A model generated the notes under the pieces. That model saw only the letters and a list, made by a program, of their open reading frames with translations. It did no database searches and was not told the DNA's origin. The translations under genes and the position numbers were made by a program. A stretch of 64,000 nucleotides of DNA from Variovorax sp. J22P240 (GTDB lineage Bacteria > Pseudomonadota > Gammaproteobacteria > Burkholderiales > Burkholderiaceae_C): positions 124,001 through 188,000 of the forward strand of contig NZ_JASZYR010000009.1 in NCBI RefSeq assembly GCF_030316855.1, read 5' to 3'. Every line of letters begins with the position of its first letter. Positions within the stretch are counted from its first letter, which is position 1. Below are positions 35,899-45,525 of the stretch, one piece after another.

Positions 35899-36518
35899 CG
35901 CGCCGCCGCGTTGCCGGGCGCGTCGCAGGCTTCACGCTCATCGAGATGCTCGTCACGATGGTGGTGTTGACGATCCTTGTCGGACTGGCGATGCCCTCGA
36001 TGAGCGCGTGGATCCGCAACAGCCGCTTGCGCACCGTCAGCGACTCGCTGCAGGACGGCCTGCGCCTGGCTCAGACCGAATCGCTGCGCCGAAGCCGCCA
36101 GGTGGTCTTCTCGCTGACCGACGACAAGGCCACCAGTACGATCTACACGGCCAAGCGCAATGGCAAGAACTGGGTCATCAAGACCGTGCCGAGCATGATG
36201 GCCGACGAGACCAGCGCCTTCATCGAGTCCGGCGTCCTGACCGACCTCGGCTCGACCATCAGCATCACGGGTCCGGCCTCGATCTGCTTCAACTCGCTCG
36301 GCAGGGTGGTCGCCAACGACAACCCCGGTGAAAACGCCGGCACCTGCAGCCTGCCGACTTCCGCACCTCCCGTTCAGACCTACGGCGTCACCTACAGCGA
36401 CCTGAACTTGGGCGCCGACCGGCCGCTGCAAGTGAATGTCGCTCTCGGCGGCCAGGTCCGTCTATGCGATCCGGCGAAGACGCTGGATGCCACCCACCCC
36501 GACGGTTGCCCACCATGA
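35892..36518 (+). CDS. fimT: FimT/GspH-type minor pseudopilin
   Basis: The 208-residue prepilin starts at GTG 35892 inside the last codons of pilE, and carries AGFTLIEMLVTMVVLTILVGLAMPSMSAWIRN. The GspH/FimT-like domain follows with LRTVSDSLQDGLRLAQTESLRRSRQVVF. It would prime type IV pilus assembly; some FimT proteins also bind DNA for uptake. A coupled ATGA overlap leads to pilV. Confidence 0.88.
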   Translation: MLTRRRVAGRVAGFTLIEMLVTMVVLTILVGLAMPSMSAWIRNSRLRTVSDSLQDGLRLAQTESLRRSRQVVFSLTDDKATSTIYTAKRNGKNWVIKTVPSMMADETSAFIESGVLTDLGSTISITGPASICFNSLGRVVANDNPGENAGTCSLPTSAPPVQTYGVTYSDLNLGADRPLQVNVALGGQVRLCDPAKTLDATHPDGCPP

Positions 36519-36907
36519 ACGCCAAGATCCCCCCCCGCGATCGCCAGCAGACAGGCATTGCCTTGCTCGAAGTGCTGGTGGCGATCCTGATCTTTTCATT
36601 CGGCATCCTCGGCCTGATCGGCCTGCAGGCGCGCGCCATCACCTTCTCGACCGATGCCGAGGACCGCAACCGCGCCGCGATGCTCGCGAACGAAGCGGCC
36701 ACCTTGATGTGGCTCAACAGCTCGCTGACCGTGCCCGAGGCATCGCTGACGCCGTGGAAGGCGCGCGTGGCGAAAGCACTTGCCTCCGGCCAGGGCGAGG
36801 TGGTGATCGACGGCAGTGCCGCCGATGTCTCGATCACCTGGCGAGCGCCCTCGAAACCGGCGTCGGACCCGCCGGCCCGCCTCGTCACCCGCGTGGTACT
36901 GCCATGA
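36515..36907 (+). CDS. pilV: PilV-type minor pilin
   Basis: A 130-residue minor prepilin with QQTGIALLEVLVAILIFSFGILGLIGLQARAI; cleavage is predicted after glycine, and glutamate is at the +5 position (IALLE). ATG 36515 overlaps the fimT stop by 4 bases. It has the small C-terminal domain of PilV. Together with PilW, PilX and FimT it forms the priming complex. Confidence 0.88.
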   Translation: MNAKIPPRDRQQTGIALLEVLVAILIFSFGILGLIGLQARAITFSTDAEDRNRAAMLANEAATLMWLNSSLTVPEASLTPWKARVAKALASGQGEVVIDGSAADVSITWRAPSKPASDPPARLVTRVVLP

Positions 36908-38106
36908 CCAGAAGCATCCTGACCGATTCGAGAGGTCGCCAGCGCGGCCTGACGCTGATCGAGCTGATGGTGTCCGTCGTCATCGGCCTGATCGTCACGC
37001 TGGCGGTCACCAGCGCCGTGACCTTCGGGGAGGCGACGAAGCGCTCGACCACCAGCACCAACGACATGGGCCAGTCCGGCTCCTATGCCGCCTACCTGCT
37101 CGACCGCGCGGTCCGCAGCGCCGGCTCGGGCTTTGCGCAGTCGTGGGACCTTGGCGGCGTCTTCGGCTGCAAGCTCACTGCGGCGCGCGGTGCGGCGGCG
37201 ATCCTTCCACGCGCCACGGCCTTTCCGGTGCCCTTCGACAAGTTCCTCGGCGGTGCCGCGGGCAGCGCCAATCTGCGCGTCGCGCCGCTGATGATCGCGA
37301 GTGGACAAGGCACCGACGCACTGTCGGACGTGCTGGTCGTGATGGGCGGCAACGCGGCCGCAGGCGACGTTCCGCGGATCATCCGGTCCAGCGGGGCCAG
37401 CGCCAACATCCTGCGCCTGGACAACACCATCGGCATGAAGCAGGACGACCTGGCGCTGGTCAGCCAGAGCGGGACCACCGACTGCCTGCTCGAACAGGTC
37501 TCCGCCGCCAGCCCCGGCTTCAAGGACGAAGCCGACAACGAACTGCTGCCACTGGGCAGCACCTACTACACGGCCGGGGGCGGCGCACTGGCCACCCTGG
37601 CCGGCAGCGGAGCTGCCTACCTGTCGCCGCTCGGCAATGCGGTCGCCAACAACGTGCAATTCCAGCTGTTCGGTGTCGGCGCCAATCGCACCCTGTTCAG
37701 CTATGACCTGCTCCGAAGCGGCGGCAACGACGATGCCCAGGCCATCGCCGAAGGCGTCGTGCGCATGCAGGCGATCTACGGGCTGGTCGATCCGGCCACC
37801 GGCGCGTTCACGAAATGGGTCGCGCCCACGGGCGACTACGCGATCGCGAAGGTCATGAGCACGCCGCTCACGGCCCGCAGCATCGCAGCGGTGCGGATTG
37901 CGCTGGTCCTGCGCACCAGCCACTACGAGAAGGCGAAGGACAGCGGCGAAAAGGTGGCACCGACCGCCCTCAAGCTGTTCGGCGACCTGAGCGAAACGGC
38001 GCTGCACCAGACCGTGACCCTCAGCGACGACGACCAGCACTACCGCCATCGCGTGGTCGATTTCACCATCCCGCTGCGCAACGTTCTGTTGCTCCCCAAA
38101 CTATGA
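36904..38106 (+). CDS. pilW: PilW-type minor pilin
   Basis: The 400-residue prepilin carries RQRGLTLIELMVSVVIGLIVTLAVTSAV with glutamate at +5 and the large C-terminal domain typical of PilW. The start ATG 36904 overlaps pilV (ATGA). Its long C-terminal domain probably contacts PilX and the PilY1 tip. It is co-transcribed with the rest of the operon. Confidence 0.9.
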   Translation: MTRSILTDSRGRQRGLTLIELMVSVVIGLIVTLAVTSAVTFGEATKRSTTSTNDMGQSGSYAAYLLDRAVRSAGSGFAQSWDLGGVFGCKLTAARGAAAILPRATAFPVPFDKFLGGAAGSANLRVAPLMIASGQGTDALSDVLVVMGGNAAAGDVPRIIRSSGASANILRLDNTIGMKQDDLALVSQSGTTDCLLEQVSAASPGFKDEADNELLPLGSTYYTAGGGALATLAGSGAAYLSPLGNAVANNVQFQLFGVGANRTLFSYDLLRSGGNDDAQAIAEGVVRMQAIYGLVDPATGAFTKWVAPTGDYAIAKVMSTPLTARSIAAVRIALVLRTSHYEKAKDSGEKVAPTALKLFGDLSETALHQTVTLSDDDQHYRHRVVDFTIPLRNVLLLPKL

Positions 38107-38717
38107 AACTGCCCTCGCCACTGCCGAGGCCGCGCGAGCGCGGCGTCGTGCTCCTGTTCTGCCTGATCATCCTGGTCGTGCTGCTGGCCGGCGGTGTGGC
38201 GGTGGTCCGCTCGATGAATGCCTCGCTGTTCAGTGCGGGCAACCTGGCCTTCAAGCGCGACCTGGTCAATCGCGGCGAGCAGGCGGCCCAGAAGGTCCTG
38301 ACGGAGTTCAGGACGGGCGGCCTCGCAGGCGCCACCGCCGACATCGACAGCAACCAGGCCCTGAACTACAGCGCCAAGACGCTGCCCACCAACGCCCGGG
38401 GCATTCCGCAGGCCTTGCTGAGCACGGAGGCCTACGGTGCCGTGGCCACGACCAAGATCGAGAACGCCGTCGACAAGGTGACCATCTGGTACGTGATCGA
38501 CCGCCTGTGCAGTGACGTGGGCGCGGCGGCCGCGCTCGGGCCCAAGGGCTGCGTCTACGCGCCGCTGAACACCCAGGTCACCGGCGGCAGCAGCCAGCGC
38601 GCCCGCGAGGATCTGCCGCCGCCTGCCACGTTGATCTACCGCCTGAGCGTGCGCGTCGATGGTCCCCGCGACACACAGGTCTTCCTGCAGTCGTCCTTCA
38701 CCAAGCCCCAGACATGA
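38103..38717 (+). CDS. pilX: PilX-type minor pilin
   Basis: A 204-residue protein with RERGVVLLFCLIILVVLLAGGVAVVRSM. The usual +5 glutamate of type IV pilins is missing, as in PilX proteins, and the domain has the PilX N-terminal region with many polar residues after the helix (RDLVNRGEQAAQKVLTEFR). ATG 38103 overlaps the pilW stop (ATGA); pilY1 follows the same way. Confidence 0.85.
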   Translation: MKLPSPLPRPRERGVVLLFCLIILVVLLAGGVAVVRSMNASLFSAGNLAFKRDLVNRGEQAAQKVLTEFRTGGLAGATADIDSNQALNYSAKTLPTNARGIPQALLSTEAYGAVATTKIENAVDKVTIWYVIDRLCSDVGAAAALGPKGCVYAPLNTQVTGGSSQRAREDLPPPATLIYRLSVRVDGPRDTQVFLQSSFTKPQT

Positions 38718-41700
38718 CAAGAGAGCAGGCGTTCATGAAAACTTCATTGCCTTGCATGGGCGTCGCACGCGTGCTCGCGCTCGCTGCGCTGCTCGGAGCG
38801 CACAGCTTCGTCGGCGCCGTGAGCCTGACGGACCAGCCCGTGTTCGCCACCTCGAACGTTCCGGGCAATCTCGCGCTGGCGCTGTCGGTCGAATGGCCCA
38901 CCGCATCGAGAACGGCGCACACGGCCAACTACAGCAGCGCCAGCAAGTACCTGGGCTATTTCGATCCGAACAAGTGCTACACCTACACCAAGGTCGCGAC
39001 GGCCAACCCGGTCATTCCGGCCAATGGTGACGGCGTGTTCAGGGGCGATTCGAGCTACTTCAAGCCGACCGGCGTGGCGACCGGCCGCAAATGCATCGGC
39101 GGCGCGCTCGATGCCATGTGGAGCGGCAACTTCCTCAACTGGGCCGCGACCGCCACGATCGACCCGTTCCGCTGGGCCATGACCGGCGGCCGGCGCGTCG
39201 TCGACGAAGTGCTCGACGGTGTCGAAACCACCATCCTCGAAAAGGGCTGGCACGGGGATCGCGGCCTGTTCGACGACCGCGACCTCACGCCGAGCGAGAT
39301 CGCGGGCGCAACGCCGTACGACGCCGCTTCCAGGCTCACGGTCCAGGTGCGCAATCGCGGCTTCGCGATGCGCCTGGTGACCACGGCGGGCGCGCTCCGG
39401 GCCGACTACTTCAACAGCAAGGATCTGTCGGGCACGCCCGTGACCGTGAGCAACGACAGCGCCGACCACGATTGGGGCAGCGATCGTCCCGTCGCCGGGA
39501 TCAACGCCGATGGTTTCTCCGCGCGCTTCACGGGCAGCTACGTGGCGCCCGAGACCGGCGACTACATCTTCCGGGTCAGGGGCGATGACGGCGTGCGCCT
39601 GTGGATCAACGGCACGCAGGTCATCGATGGCTGGAAGGACCAGGGTCCGACGGACTACGATGCCACGGTCCCGCTGACGGCCGGCCAGCCCTTCGACGTC
39701 AAGATCGAGTACTACGAAAACGCCGGCGGCGCCGTCATGCAGTTCGGATGGCGGCGGCCCTCCGCGGCCAGCGTCAAGTCGTTCACTTCCGACATCGGCG
39801 CTTCCTCCAGCGCCGACTTCACGATGCGCAACCAGGTGTGCGATCCATCGGCTCCGGGCGGTGTCGAGAGCAACTGCAAGCCGTACGGCTCGAACTGGAA
39901 GCCCGAGGGGCTGATCCAGCAGTACTCGCAACGCATGCGCTTCAGCGCCTTCGGCTACCTGAACGACAGCAGCGACCAGCGCGACGGCGGCGTCATGCGC
40001 GCGCGCCAGAAGTTCGTCGGCCCGAAAGAGCCCGTTCCCGGCTTGCCCGACACGACCAATCCCGAGAACGAATGGGATCCCACCACCGGCAGATTCATCC
40101 AGAACCCCAACAAGGAAGATGCCGATGCGACGGCCGGATTGACTGGCATCGCCATCTCGGACAGCGGCGTCGTGAACTACCTGAACAAGTTCGGCCAGCT
40201 GCTTCCGGGCAACTACAAGGACTACGACCCGGTCAGCGAGATGTACTACGCGGTCCTGCGCTACTTCAAGTACCTTGGGAACGTCTCGGCGTGGAGCAAC
40301 CTGAATTCGACCGACACGGCCACGAAGAGGCGGTTGCTCGACGGCTTTCCGGTGATCACCGACTGGAAGAAGAAGGACCCGATCCAGTACTCGTGCCAGC
40401 GGAACTTCGTGCTGGGCATCGGGGACATCTACACCCACGTCGACAAGAACGTCCCTGGCAACTCGGACTTCAGGGTCCGCGAGCCGGGAGCGCCTGCAGA
40501 GTTCACTTCGGACCCGGACCTCGTCAACGCGGTGACGGCCACCAACAAGGTCGGCGCGCTCCAGGGCGTGGGCAGCATCGGCAGCAGCAGCGACTACAGC
40601 GGCCGCAACAACTCCGCGTACATCGCGGGCCTGGCCTACGACGCGAACACCGTGGACATCCGTCCGGACGACACGGGTTCGCCCCAGACGAAGGGCATGC
40701 AAACGGTGCAGACCTACTGGGTGGACGTGCTGGAGCAGGACTTCCAGGCCAACAACCAGTTCTATCTCGCCGCGAAGTTCGGCGGTCTCAAGGTACCGGA
40801 CGATTTCAAGCCCTATGCCGCCGAGCCGCCGGACATCCAGCAGAACTGGTGGGCGACCAGCGCAGACACCCTCACCGACACCCGGACCAACACCGTCCAG
40901 CCACGCCCCGACAACTACTTCACCGCGGGTCGGCCCGACACGATGGTCGACGGCCTGACGCGCGCCTTCGCCAGCATCGCGAATGCCATCAAGGCGTACA
41001 CCACGTCATTCTCGCTGTCGACCGTGCAGGTGTCGTCGTCGGGCGCGGACTCCTACGCCTCACAGTACGACTCCGATGGCTGGACCGGCGTGCTGAGCGC
41101 CGGCAAGATGACTTTCGGCAAGGACGGTTCGCCCAGCGTGGAAGCCCGCTGGACCAGCGCGGGCGCCTTTGAAGCACAGCTGGCCGGAACCGGATGGGAT
41201 GTGAAGCGTCGCGTCGTGACATGGGACCCCGTCGCGCGTGTCGGCCAGCCCTTCCGCAAGGAAACCCTGACGACCGCTCAGTTCGACCTGCTCAACACGC
41301 CGTGGGACTCGCCCAACGGCGACGACCGCGCCGACTTCCTCAACTACCTGCGCGGGGATCGCAGCAAGGAAAAGACCTCGGCCCTCAGCGCACTGCCCTA
41401 TCGCCATCGCAACGCGCTGCTGGGCGACATCGTGGACGCCAAGGTGACGCCGGTGGCCCCGCCGATGATGCGGTACTCGGAGTCGATCAACCCGGGCTAC
41501 GCGGCCTTCAAGGCCGCCAAGGCGTCGCGCACCACGATGGTCTATGTGGGCGCGAACGACGGCATGCTGCATGCCTTCAAGGGTGGCCTCACCGACGCGT
41601 CGGCCGGCACCGAGCAGTTTGCCTATGTGCCCAGCGCGCTGTACGCCGGACCCACGGGCCAGTCGACGCTCAATGGCCTGGTCCAGCTCGGGAACCCCAA

Positions 41701-42910
41701 CTATGAGCATCACTTCTATGTGAACGCCACGCCGCAAGCCTTCGACATCGACTTCAACAACGCGGGAGGTAGCTTCACCACCACGAGCAAGGACAACTCG
41801 GACTGGCGTTCCGTGCTGATCGGCGGACTCGGCAAGGGCGGCAAGAGCTTCTTCGCGATCGACATCACCGACCCGGACAGCATGACCACCGAGGCGATCG
41901 TCAAGGACAAGGTGCTCTGGGAGTTCACCGACACCACCATGGGCTACAGCTACGGCGCGCCCAATGTCATCAAGACCAAGAAGTACGGCTGGGTGGTGGT
42001 GCTGACCTCGGGCTACAACAACAGCAACGGCTACGGCTACCTGTACCTGGTCAACCCGCGCAACGGCGCGCTGCTCGAGTCGGTGCGAACGCCTACCGCG
42101 TCGGCTGGGCTGGCGCAGGCGACCGCCTACATCAAGGACTTCACGGATGGCACGGCCGATGCGATCTACGCGGGCGATCTCGACGGGCAGGTGTGGCGCT
42201 TCGACGTCAGCGCCGAGCGCAGTGCCACGGGGTCCTACCCCGCGCCGGTGAAGCTTGCGAGCGTCACCGACGGCGCCTCCAATCCGCAGCCGATCACCTC
42301 GCAACCGCTGGTCGAGATCGATCCCAAGTCGCGCAAGCGCTACGTGATGTTCGGCACGGGCCAGCTGCTGGACACGGTCGACATCAAGTCTGGCGCGGCG
42401 CAGGCCTTCTACGCGTTCGAGGACGGCACGGCGAACCTGTTCGGCGCCACCACCGGCATGTCGCGTTCCGGCCTCAAGTCCATCACGAATGCTGACCTGG
42501 TCAGCACCACGCCGATCGACTTCACGGGCAAGAGAGGCTGGTACATCGAACTCGGCAGCACGGACAACGTCGGCTGGCGGATGATCTCCAACGCGACGTC
42601 CCACGACGGCGTCGTGGCCTTCGCGTCCCTGCTGACCACGGGCACTGCGTGCAGTCCCGCGGGCCAGAGCAACATCTATGCGATCAAGTTCGGCAGCGGG
42701 GCATCGGCCTTGGTGACGCCGGAGGGGACCCCGATGGCGCTCGCGTTCAACGCCGCCGCGATCACCGATCTGAAGTTCCTCGGCGTGGATGGCAAGGCCC
42801 AGGTCATCGGGGGCGACGTGGAAGGCAAGCGCCGCAAGTTCGACACCAAGCCCGGCGGCGACCCGGGGGTGCGCCTCTTGAACTGGCGGGAGGTGCCGAC
42901 GATCGATTGA
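38714..42910 (+). CDS. pilY1: PilY1 tip adhesin with inserted PA14 domain
   Basis: The 1,398-residue protein has a signal peptide (best cut from MKTSLPCMGVARVLALAALLG). The C-terminal beta-propeller region (about residues 885-1390) includes MVYVGANDGMLHAFKGG and IYAGDLDGQVWRFDV, hallmark PilY1 motifs. Residues about 228-345 form a PA14 domain (LRADYFNSKDLSG, GDYIFRVRGDDGVRLWINGTQV, VKIEYYENAGGAVMQFGW). PA14 domains bind sugars, so the tip may recognise a carbohydrate. ATG 38714 overlaps pilX; an ATG at 38735 would fit the signal peptide better. Confidence 0.93.
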   Translation: MTREQAFMKTSLPCMGVARVLALAALLGAHSFVGAVSLTDQPVFATSNVPGNLALALSVEWPTASRTAHTANYSSASKYLGYFDPNKCYTYTKVATANPVIPANGDGVFRGDSSYFKPTGVATGRKCIGGALDAMWSGNFLNWAATATIDPFRWAMTGGRRVVDEVLDGVETTILEKGWHGDRGLFDDRDLTPSEIAGATPYDAASRLTVQVRNRGFAMRLVTTAGALRADYFNSKDLSGTPVTVSNDSADHDWGSDRPVAGINADGFSARFTGSYVAPETGDYIFRVRGDDGVRLWINGTQVIDGWKDQGPTDYDATVPLTAGQPFDVKIEYYENAGGAVMQFGWRRPSAASVKSFTSDIGASSSADFTMRNQVCDPSAPGGVESNCKPYGSNWKPEGLIQQYSQRMRFSAFGYLNDSSDQRDGGVMRARQKFVGPKEPVPGLPDTTNPENEWDPTTGRFIQNPNKEDADATAGLTGIAISDSGVVNYLNKFGQLLPGNYKDYDPVSEMYYAVLRYFKYLGNVSAWSNLNSTDTATKRRLLDGFPVITDWKKKDPIQYSCQRNFVLGIGDIYTHVDKNVPGNSDFRVREPGAPAEFTSDPDLVNAVTATNKVGALQGVGSIGSSSDYSGRNNSAYIAGLAYDANTVDIRPDDTGSPQTKGMQTVQTYWVDVLEQDFQANNQFYLAAKFGGLKVPDDFKPYAAEPPDIQQNWWATSADTLTDTRTNTVQPRPDNYFTAGRPDTMVDGLTRAFASIANAIKAYTTSFSLSTVQVSSSGADSYASQYDSDGWTGVLSAGKMTFGKDGSPSVEARWTSAGAFEAQLAGTGWDVKRRVVTWDPVARVGQPFRKETLTTAQFDLLNTPWDSPNGDDRADFLNYLRGDRSKEKTSALSALPYRHRNALLGDIVDAKVTPVAPPMMRYSESINPGYAAFKAAKASRTTMVYVGANDGMLHAFKGGLTDASAGTEQFAYVPSALYAGPTGQSTLNGLVQLGNPNYEHHFYVNATPQAFDIDFNNAGGSFTTTSKDNSDWRSVLIGGLGKGGKSFFAIDITDPDSMTTEAIVKDKVLWEFTDTTMGYSYGAPNVIKTKKYGWVVVLTSGYNNSNGYGYLYLVNPRNGALLESVRTPTASAGLAQATAYIKDFTDGTADAIYAGDLDGQVWRFDVSAERSATGSYPAPVKLASVTDGASNPQPITSQPLVEIDPKSRKRYVMFGTGQLLDTVDIKSGAAQAFYAFEDGTANLFGATTGMSRSGLKSITNADLVSTTPIDFTGKRGWYIELGSTDNVGWRMISNATSHDGVVAFASLLTTGTACSPAGQSNIYAIKFGSGASALVTPEGTPMALAFNAAAITDLKFLGVDGKAQVIGGDVEGKRRKFDTKPGGDPGVRLLNWREVPTID

Positions 42911-43118
42911 GGGGCGCGCCGGGGCGGATCAGAGCGCGTTCGCGACCAGCGTCGCGGGCCGCGCTGCCTCGCGATGGACTGCTTTCCTGATCGGGCACTT
43001 TCGTGCGGCCGCCTTGCGGCGCCTGGCTTGATAGGCCCGAGCTTCCAGCTCACCTGCAAACCGGCTGCCTGCACCGTCACCACGGCACTGGCCCGGAGCG
43101 CCGCGCCCGACCCTGGGG

Positions 43119-44243
43119 TCAACGCGTCGGTGGCTCCTGCGGCTTGTCCCTGGCGGCGATTCTTGCCATGTCCCCGCGTTCGATGCGCTGGGCGATGTTC
43201 TCGCGGGCGTGAAGCACCAGGCGTGTGCCTTCGTGCTGCGGATACTTCTCGGCTTCAAGGATCGCGAGACCGAGCGATTTCACCGCGCGACCGTGATGCG
43301 GGAACTCCTTCTCGAATTCGCGCCGCTCCATCGCACGGAACGCGGCGCCCTCGCGCGCCCACTGGAGCATCTGGGCACCGGGCGGCGTGGCGTCGCACCG
43401 CGCGACCTCCTCATCTCGCCATCGCAGCACCTGACTCGCCAGGTCGCGCGGCACCGCGGGATCGTTCACCAGGCGCCGGACCAGGGTCTCCCACCGCATG
43501 GCGAGTTGCACGAGCTCCCGCGGCGGGGGCACGCGGTCGCGCTCCACGTCCAGCGTCGCCTGCGCGCGCGCGGCACGCACCCACTCGCCGTCGATCAGCC
43601 GGTTCTCATAGAACTGCAAGCCCTTGACGTCGATGATTCGCAGTCCATCGACCGCCCGGCGGTCCTCGAGCTGTCCCATGACCATGCGCACCTGGGCGAC
43701 CGCAGCATCGTGCTTCAGTATCGTCGTGACGGCGCACGGCAACCCGCGCCCGCGTCCGAGGTCGTGGCGCGCGACAAGCAGGATGCGGCTCCATGCCGGA
43801 TCCGTGCTGACGAACACGGTCTGCACCGCGTACGCCGCCTTGCGCAGCGCCACCGCCAGGTTGGGCAACGACGCCTTGCCATCGTCGAGTTCGTTCTCGA
43901 TGAGCAGGTGGACGCGTTGCTGGCGGGCGTCCTGCATCGCGCGATCGAACCAGTCGGCGACGTCGAGTTCCAGCCACGATGCGTTGGGGCCCTCGACGGT
44001 CCGATCGGCAGGATGGTAGGCGCGCAGACGATCGGCGCAAAGGTGGACTGCCGGCCCGGCCGTCTTCAGAAGCTCACGCCGCAGCCGGGACGCCGCGGTC
44101 GGCACCCCTGCGCCGGGCTGGCCCGCCACGATCAGCGCGACGGGCGTGGTCGCGGCGCTGCTGCCTGCGAACAGGTCGGGCCGAATCCGGCGAACGTAGA
44201 TGCGATCGCGCTCCTGCGCGCCGAGACGTTCGGGCCGGGTCAT
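43119..44243 (-). CDS. Zeta-toxin-like kinase family protein with degenerate Walker A
   Basis: The 374-residue protein follows the zeta toxin layout: a P-loop region LIVAGQPGAGVPTAASRL, then VHLCADRLRAYHP with the catalytic aspartate, and VHLLIENELDD with the glutamate of the substrate site. Zeta toxins phosphorylate UDP-GlcNAc. The Walker A lysine and following serine/threonine (normally GAGKS/T) are replaced by valine and proline, so ATP use is doubtful. It overlaps the RHH antitoxin-like gene by 4 bases and lies at the end of the conjugation operon. Confidence 0.72.
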   Translation of the reverse strand: MTRPERLGAQERDRIYVRRIRPDLFAGSSAATTPVALIVAGQPGAGVPTAASRLRRELLKTAGPAVHLCADRLRAYHPADRTVEGPNASWLELDVADWFDRAMQDARQQRVHLLIENELDDGKASLPNLAVALRKAAYAVQTVFVSTDPAWSRILLVARHDLGRGRGLPCAVTTILKHDAAVAQVRMVMGQLEDRRAVDGLRIIDVKGLQFYENRLIDGEWVRAARAQATLDVERDRVPPPRELVQLAMRWETLVRRLVNDPAVPRDLASQVLRWRDEEVARCDATPPGAQMLQWAREGAAFRAMERREFEKEFPHHGRAVKSLGLAILEAEKYPQHEGTRLVLHARENIAQRIERGDMARIAARDKPQEPPTR

Positions 44244-44719
44244 TCCACTGGTCCGTCAGGGTCGGAGATCGGCAGCGACGCGCCGAACCGGGCCAGGATG
44301 CCCTGCACGGCCCCGCGGTCGTTGGGATCGAAGTCGGCCAGGCGCTGGCACGCCGCATCGCGCTCGTCGCGCACGCGCTCCAATTCCGCAAGGTCGGGCT
44401 GCTCGAGGCTCAGAGCCTCGTCGAGTGATGTCGTGAGCCTCGCGATGATGCGGTGAAGCAGGGCGAGTGCGAGTTCCGCCTCCAGGGCCGGCTTCAGCGG
44501 ATCCCAGTAACGCGGCTCATAGGCGCCCGCCGCCGGGTCGCTGGCGAGTCGCGTCGGCGCGTCCCGCTCGCGATCGATCGAGAAGCTCCGATTGCGCACC
44601 GCCTTGGTCAGCATCGCGCGCATGACGTCGGGCAGCTCCATCCCGATCTCCGCCGCCATCCGATGAACCTCTTTCGCAATGTGCGGGTCGATGCGGAAAC
44701 GAATGATCGGGTTGTCCAT
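44240..44719 (-). CDS. RHH antitoxin-like protein (RelB/DinJ type) upstream of zeta-like toxin
   Basis: A 159-residue protein with an N-terminal ribbon-helix-helix pattern (IIRFRIDPHIAKEVHRMAAEI then GMELPDVMRAMLTKAVRN) like RelB/DinJ antitoxins, followed by a charged helical domain of about 90 residues (ELERVRDERDAACQRLADFD) that could bind the toxin. Its last codons overlap the toxin start by 4 bases (ATGA), the usual order for a type II pair. The RHH should autoregulate the promoter; TATAAC at its start could be the -10. Confidence 0.7.
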   Translation of the reverse strand: MDNPIIRFRIDPHIAKEVHRMAAEIGMELPDVMRAMLTKAVRNRSFSIDRERDAPTRLASDPAAGAYEPRYWDPLKPALEAELALALLHRIIARLTTSLDEALSLEQPDLAELERVRDERDAACQRLADFDPNDRGAVQGILARFGASLPISDPDGPVE

Positions 44720-44805
44720 GGCGACGCGAGTTATAGCAGGCGCGCGTGCACCGCCTCGCCCTCAAGGACCCGCAGCGAAACACGGAAAGGCCATGGCGCC
44801 GCCGC

Positions 44806-45513
44806 TCAGTTCAGTTCAACCCACAGCGCGATGGCGCTCAAGTGCGCGGGGTAGAAGGCATAGAAGGCCCAGCGGTGGCGGGGAATCGGGATCTCCACCC
44901 GGCAGGCCGTCCACACGAGCGGCAGGCAGGCGAGCGCGGCAAAGCTTCGGTTCACGACCCACAGCGTCGACAAGGCCGCCGTCCACGCCGCGAGCCGCAA
45001 CCCTGACGGTTTGCGGCAGAAGGCCCACGCGCCGAGGCAACTCAGCAGCCCGAACCACCAGAATTCGACCACCGCGCCCGCCGCCACGAAAACGAGCACG
45101 GCGCATGCCCGCCGCACCGCACCGCCGCGTTCGGTCAGCCAGACGATGCAGGTGGCCGCCAGCAGCGTGAAGAGGATGTTCAGCGGCCACCCGCCGATGA
45201 GCGCCACCGACGCCGGTGCGGCCAAGGCGCCCGCCACCAGCAACCGCCGTGCGACCCGCGCCTGCAGGCCGTCCCGGCAGGCACCCGGGCGGGCGAGGTT
45301 GTACATCAGCACGAAGCCGAACAGCGGCATCGCGAGTCTCCCGAGTTCGAATGCGACCCCGAATCTCTGACCCCACAGGTACTTGTTGACATGATCGAGC
45401 GCCATGCACGCGAGCGCCACCCATTTCAGGGCTTCCAGGGTGCCGCCGGCGATCGCCAGACCGGCGTGGTGCTGATCCGCCGGCGACGGGTTCCGAGACA
45501 GGGTCTTGTTCAT
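44806..45513 (-). CDS. traX: TraX family membrane protein
   Basis: The 235-residue protein has about seven hydrophobic helices and matches TraX: ALKWVALACMALDHVNKYL near 30, GRLAMPLFGFVLMYNLARPG near 58, and WPLNILFTLLAATCIVWLTERGG. TraX of F acetylates the pilin, but many homologues are hypothetical. It lies in the leftward conjugation operon between the PLD nuclease (12 bp upstream) and the antitoxin-like gene. Confidence 0.85.
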   Translation of the reverse strand: MNKTLSRNPSPADQHHAGLAIAGGTLEALKWVALACMALDHVNKYLWGQRFGVAFELGRLAMPLFGFVLMYNLARPGACRDGLQARVARRLLVAGALAAPASVALIGGWPLNILFTLLAATCIVWLTERGGAVRRACAVLVFVAAGAVVEFWWFGLLSCLGAWAFCRKPSGLRLAAWTAALSTLWVVNRSFAALACLPLVWTACRVEIPIPRHRWAFYAFYPAHLSAIALWVELN

Positions 45514-45525
45514 GTCGTCCTCCGC

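Noticed and set aside
38744..40702. A 652-codon open frame on the minus strand opposite pilY1
   Set aside because: It is exactly antisense to the clear pilY1 frame, has no ribosome site, and its composition (valine, arginine, alanine repeats) is typical of high-GC shadow frames.
42911..43118. Attachment site or tRNA at the border of pilus operon and conjugation island
   Set aside because: No tRNA fold and no direct repeat with the right end could be seen by eye.
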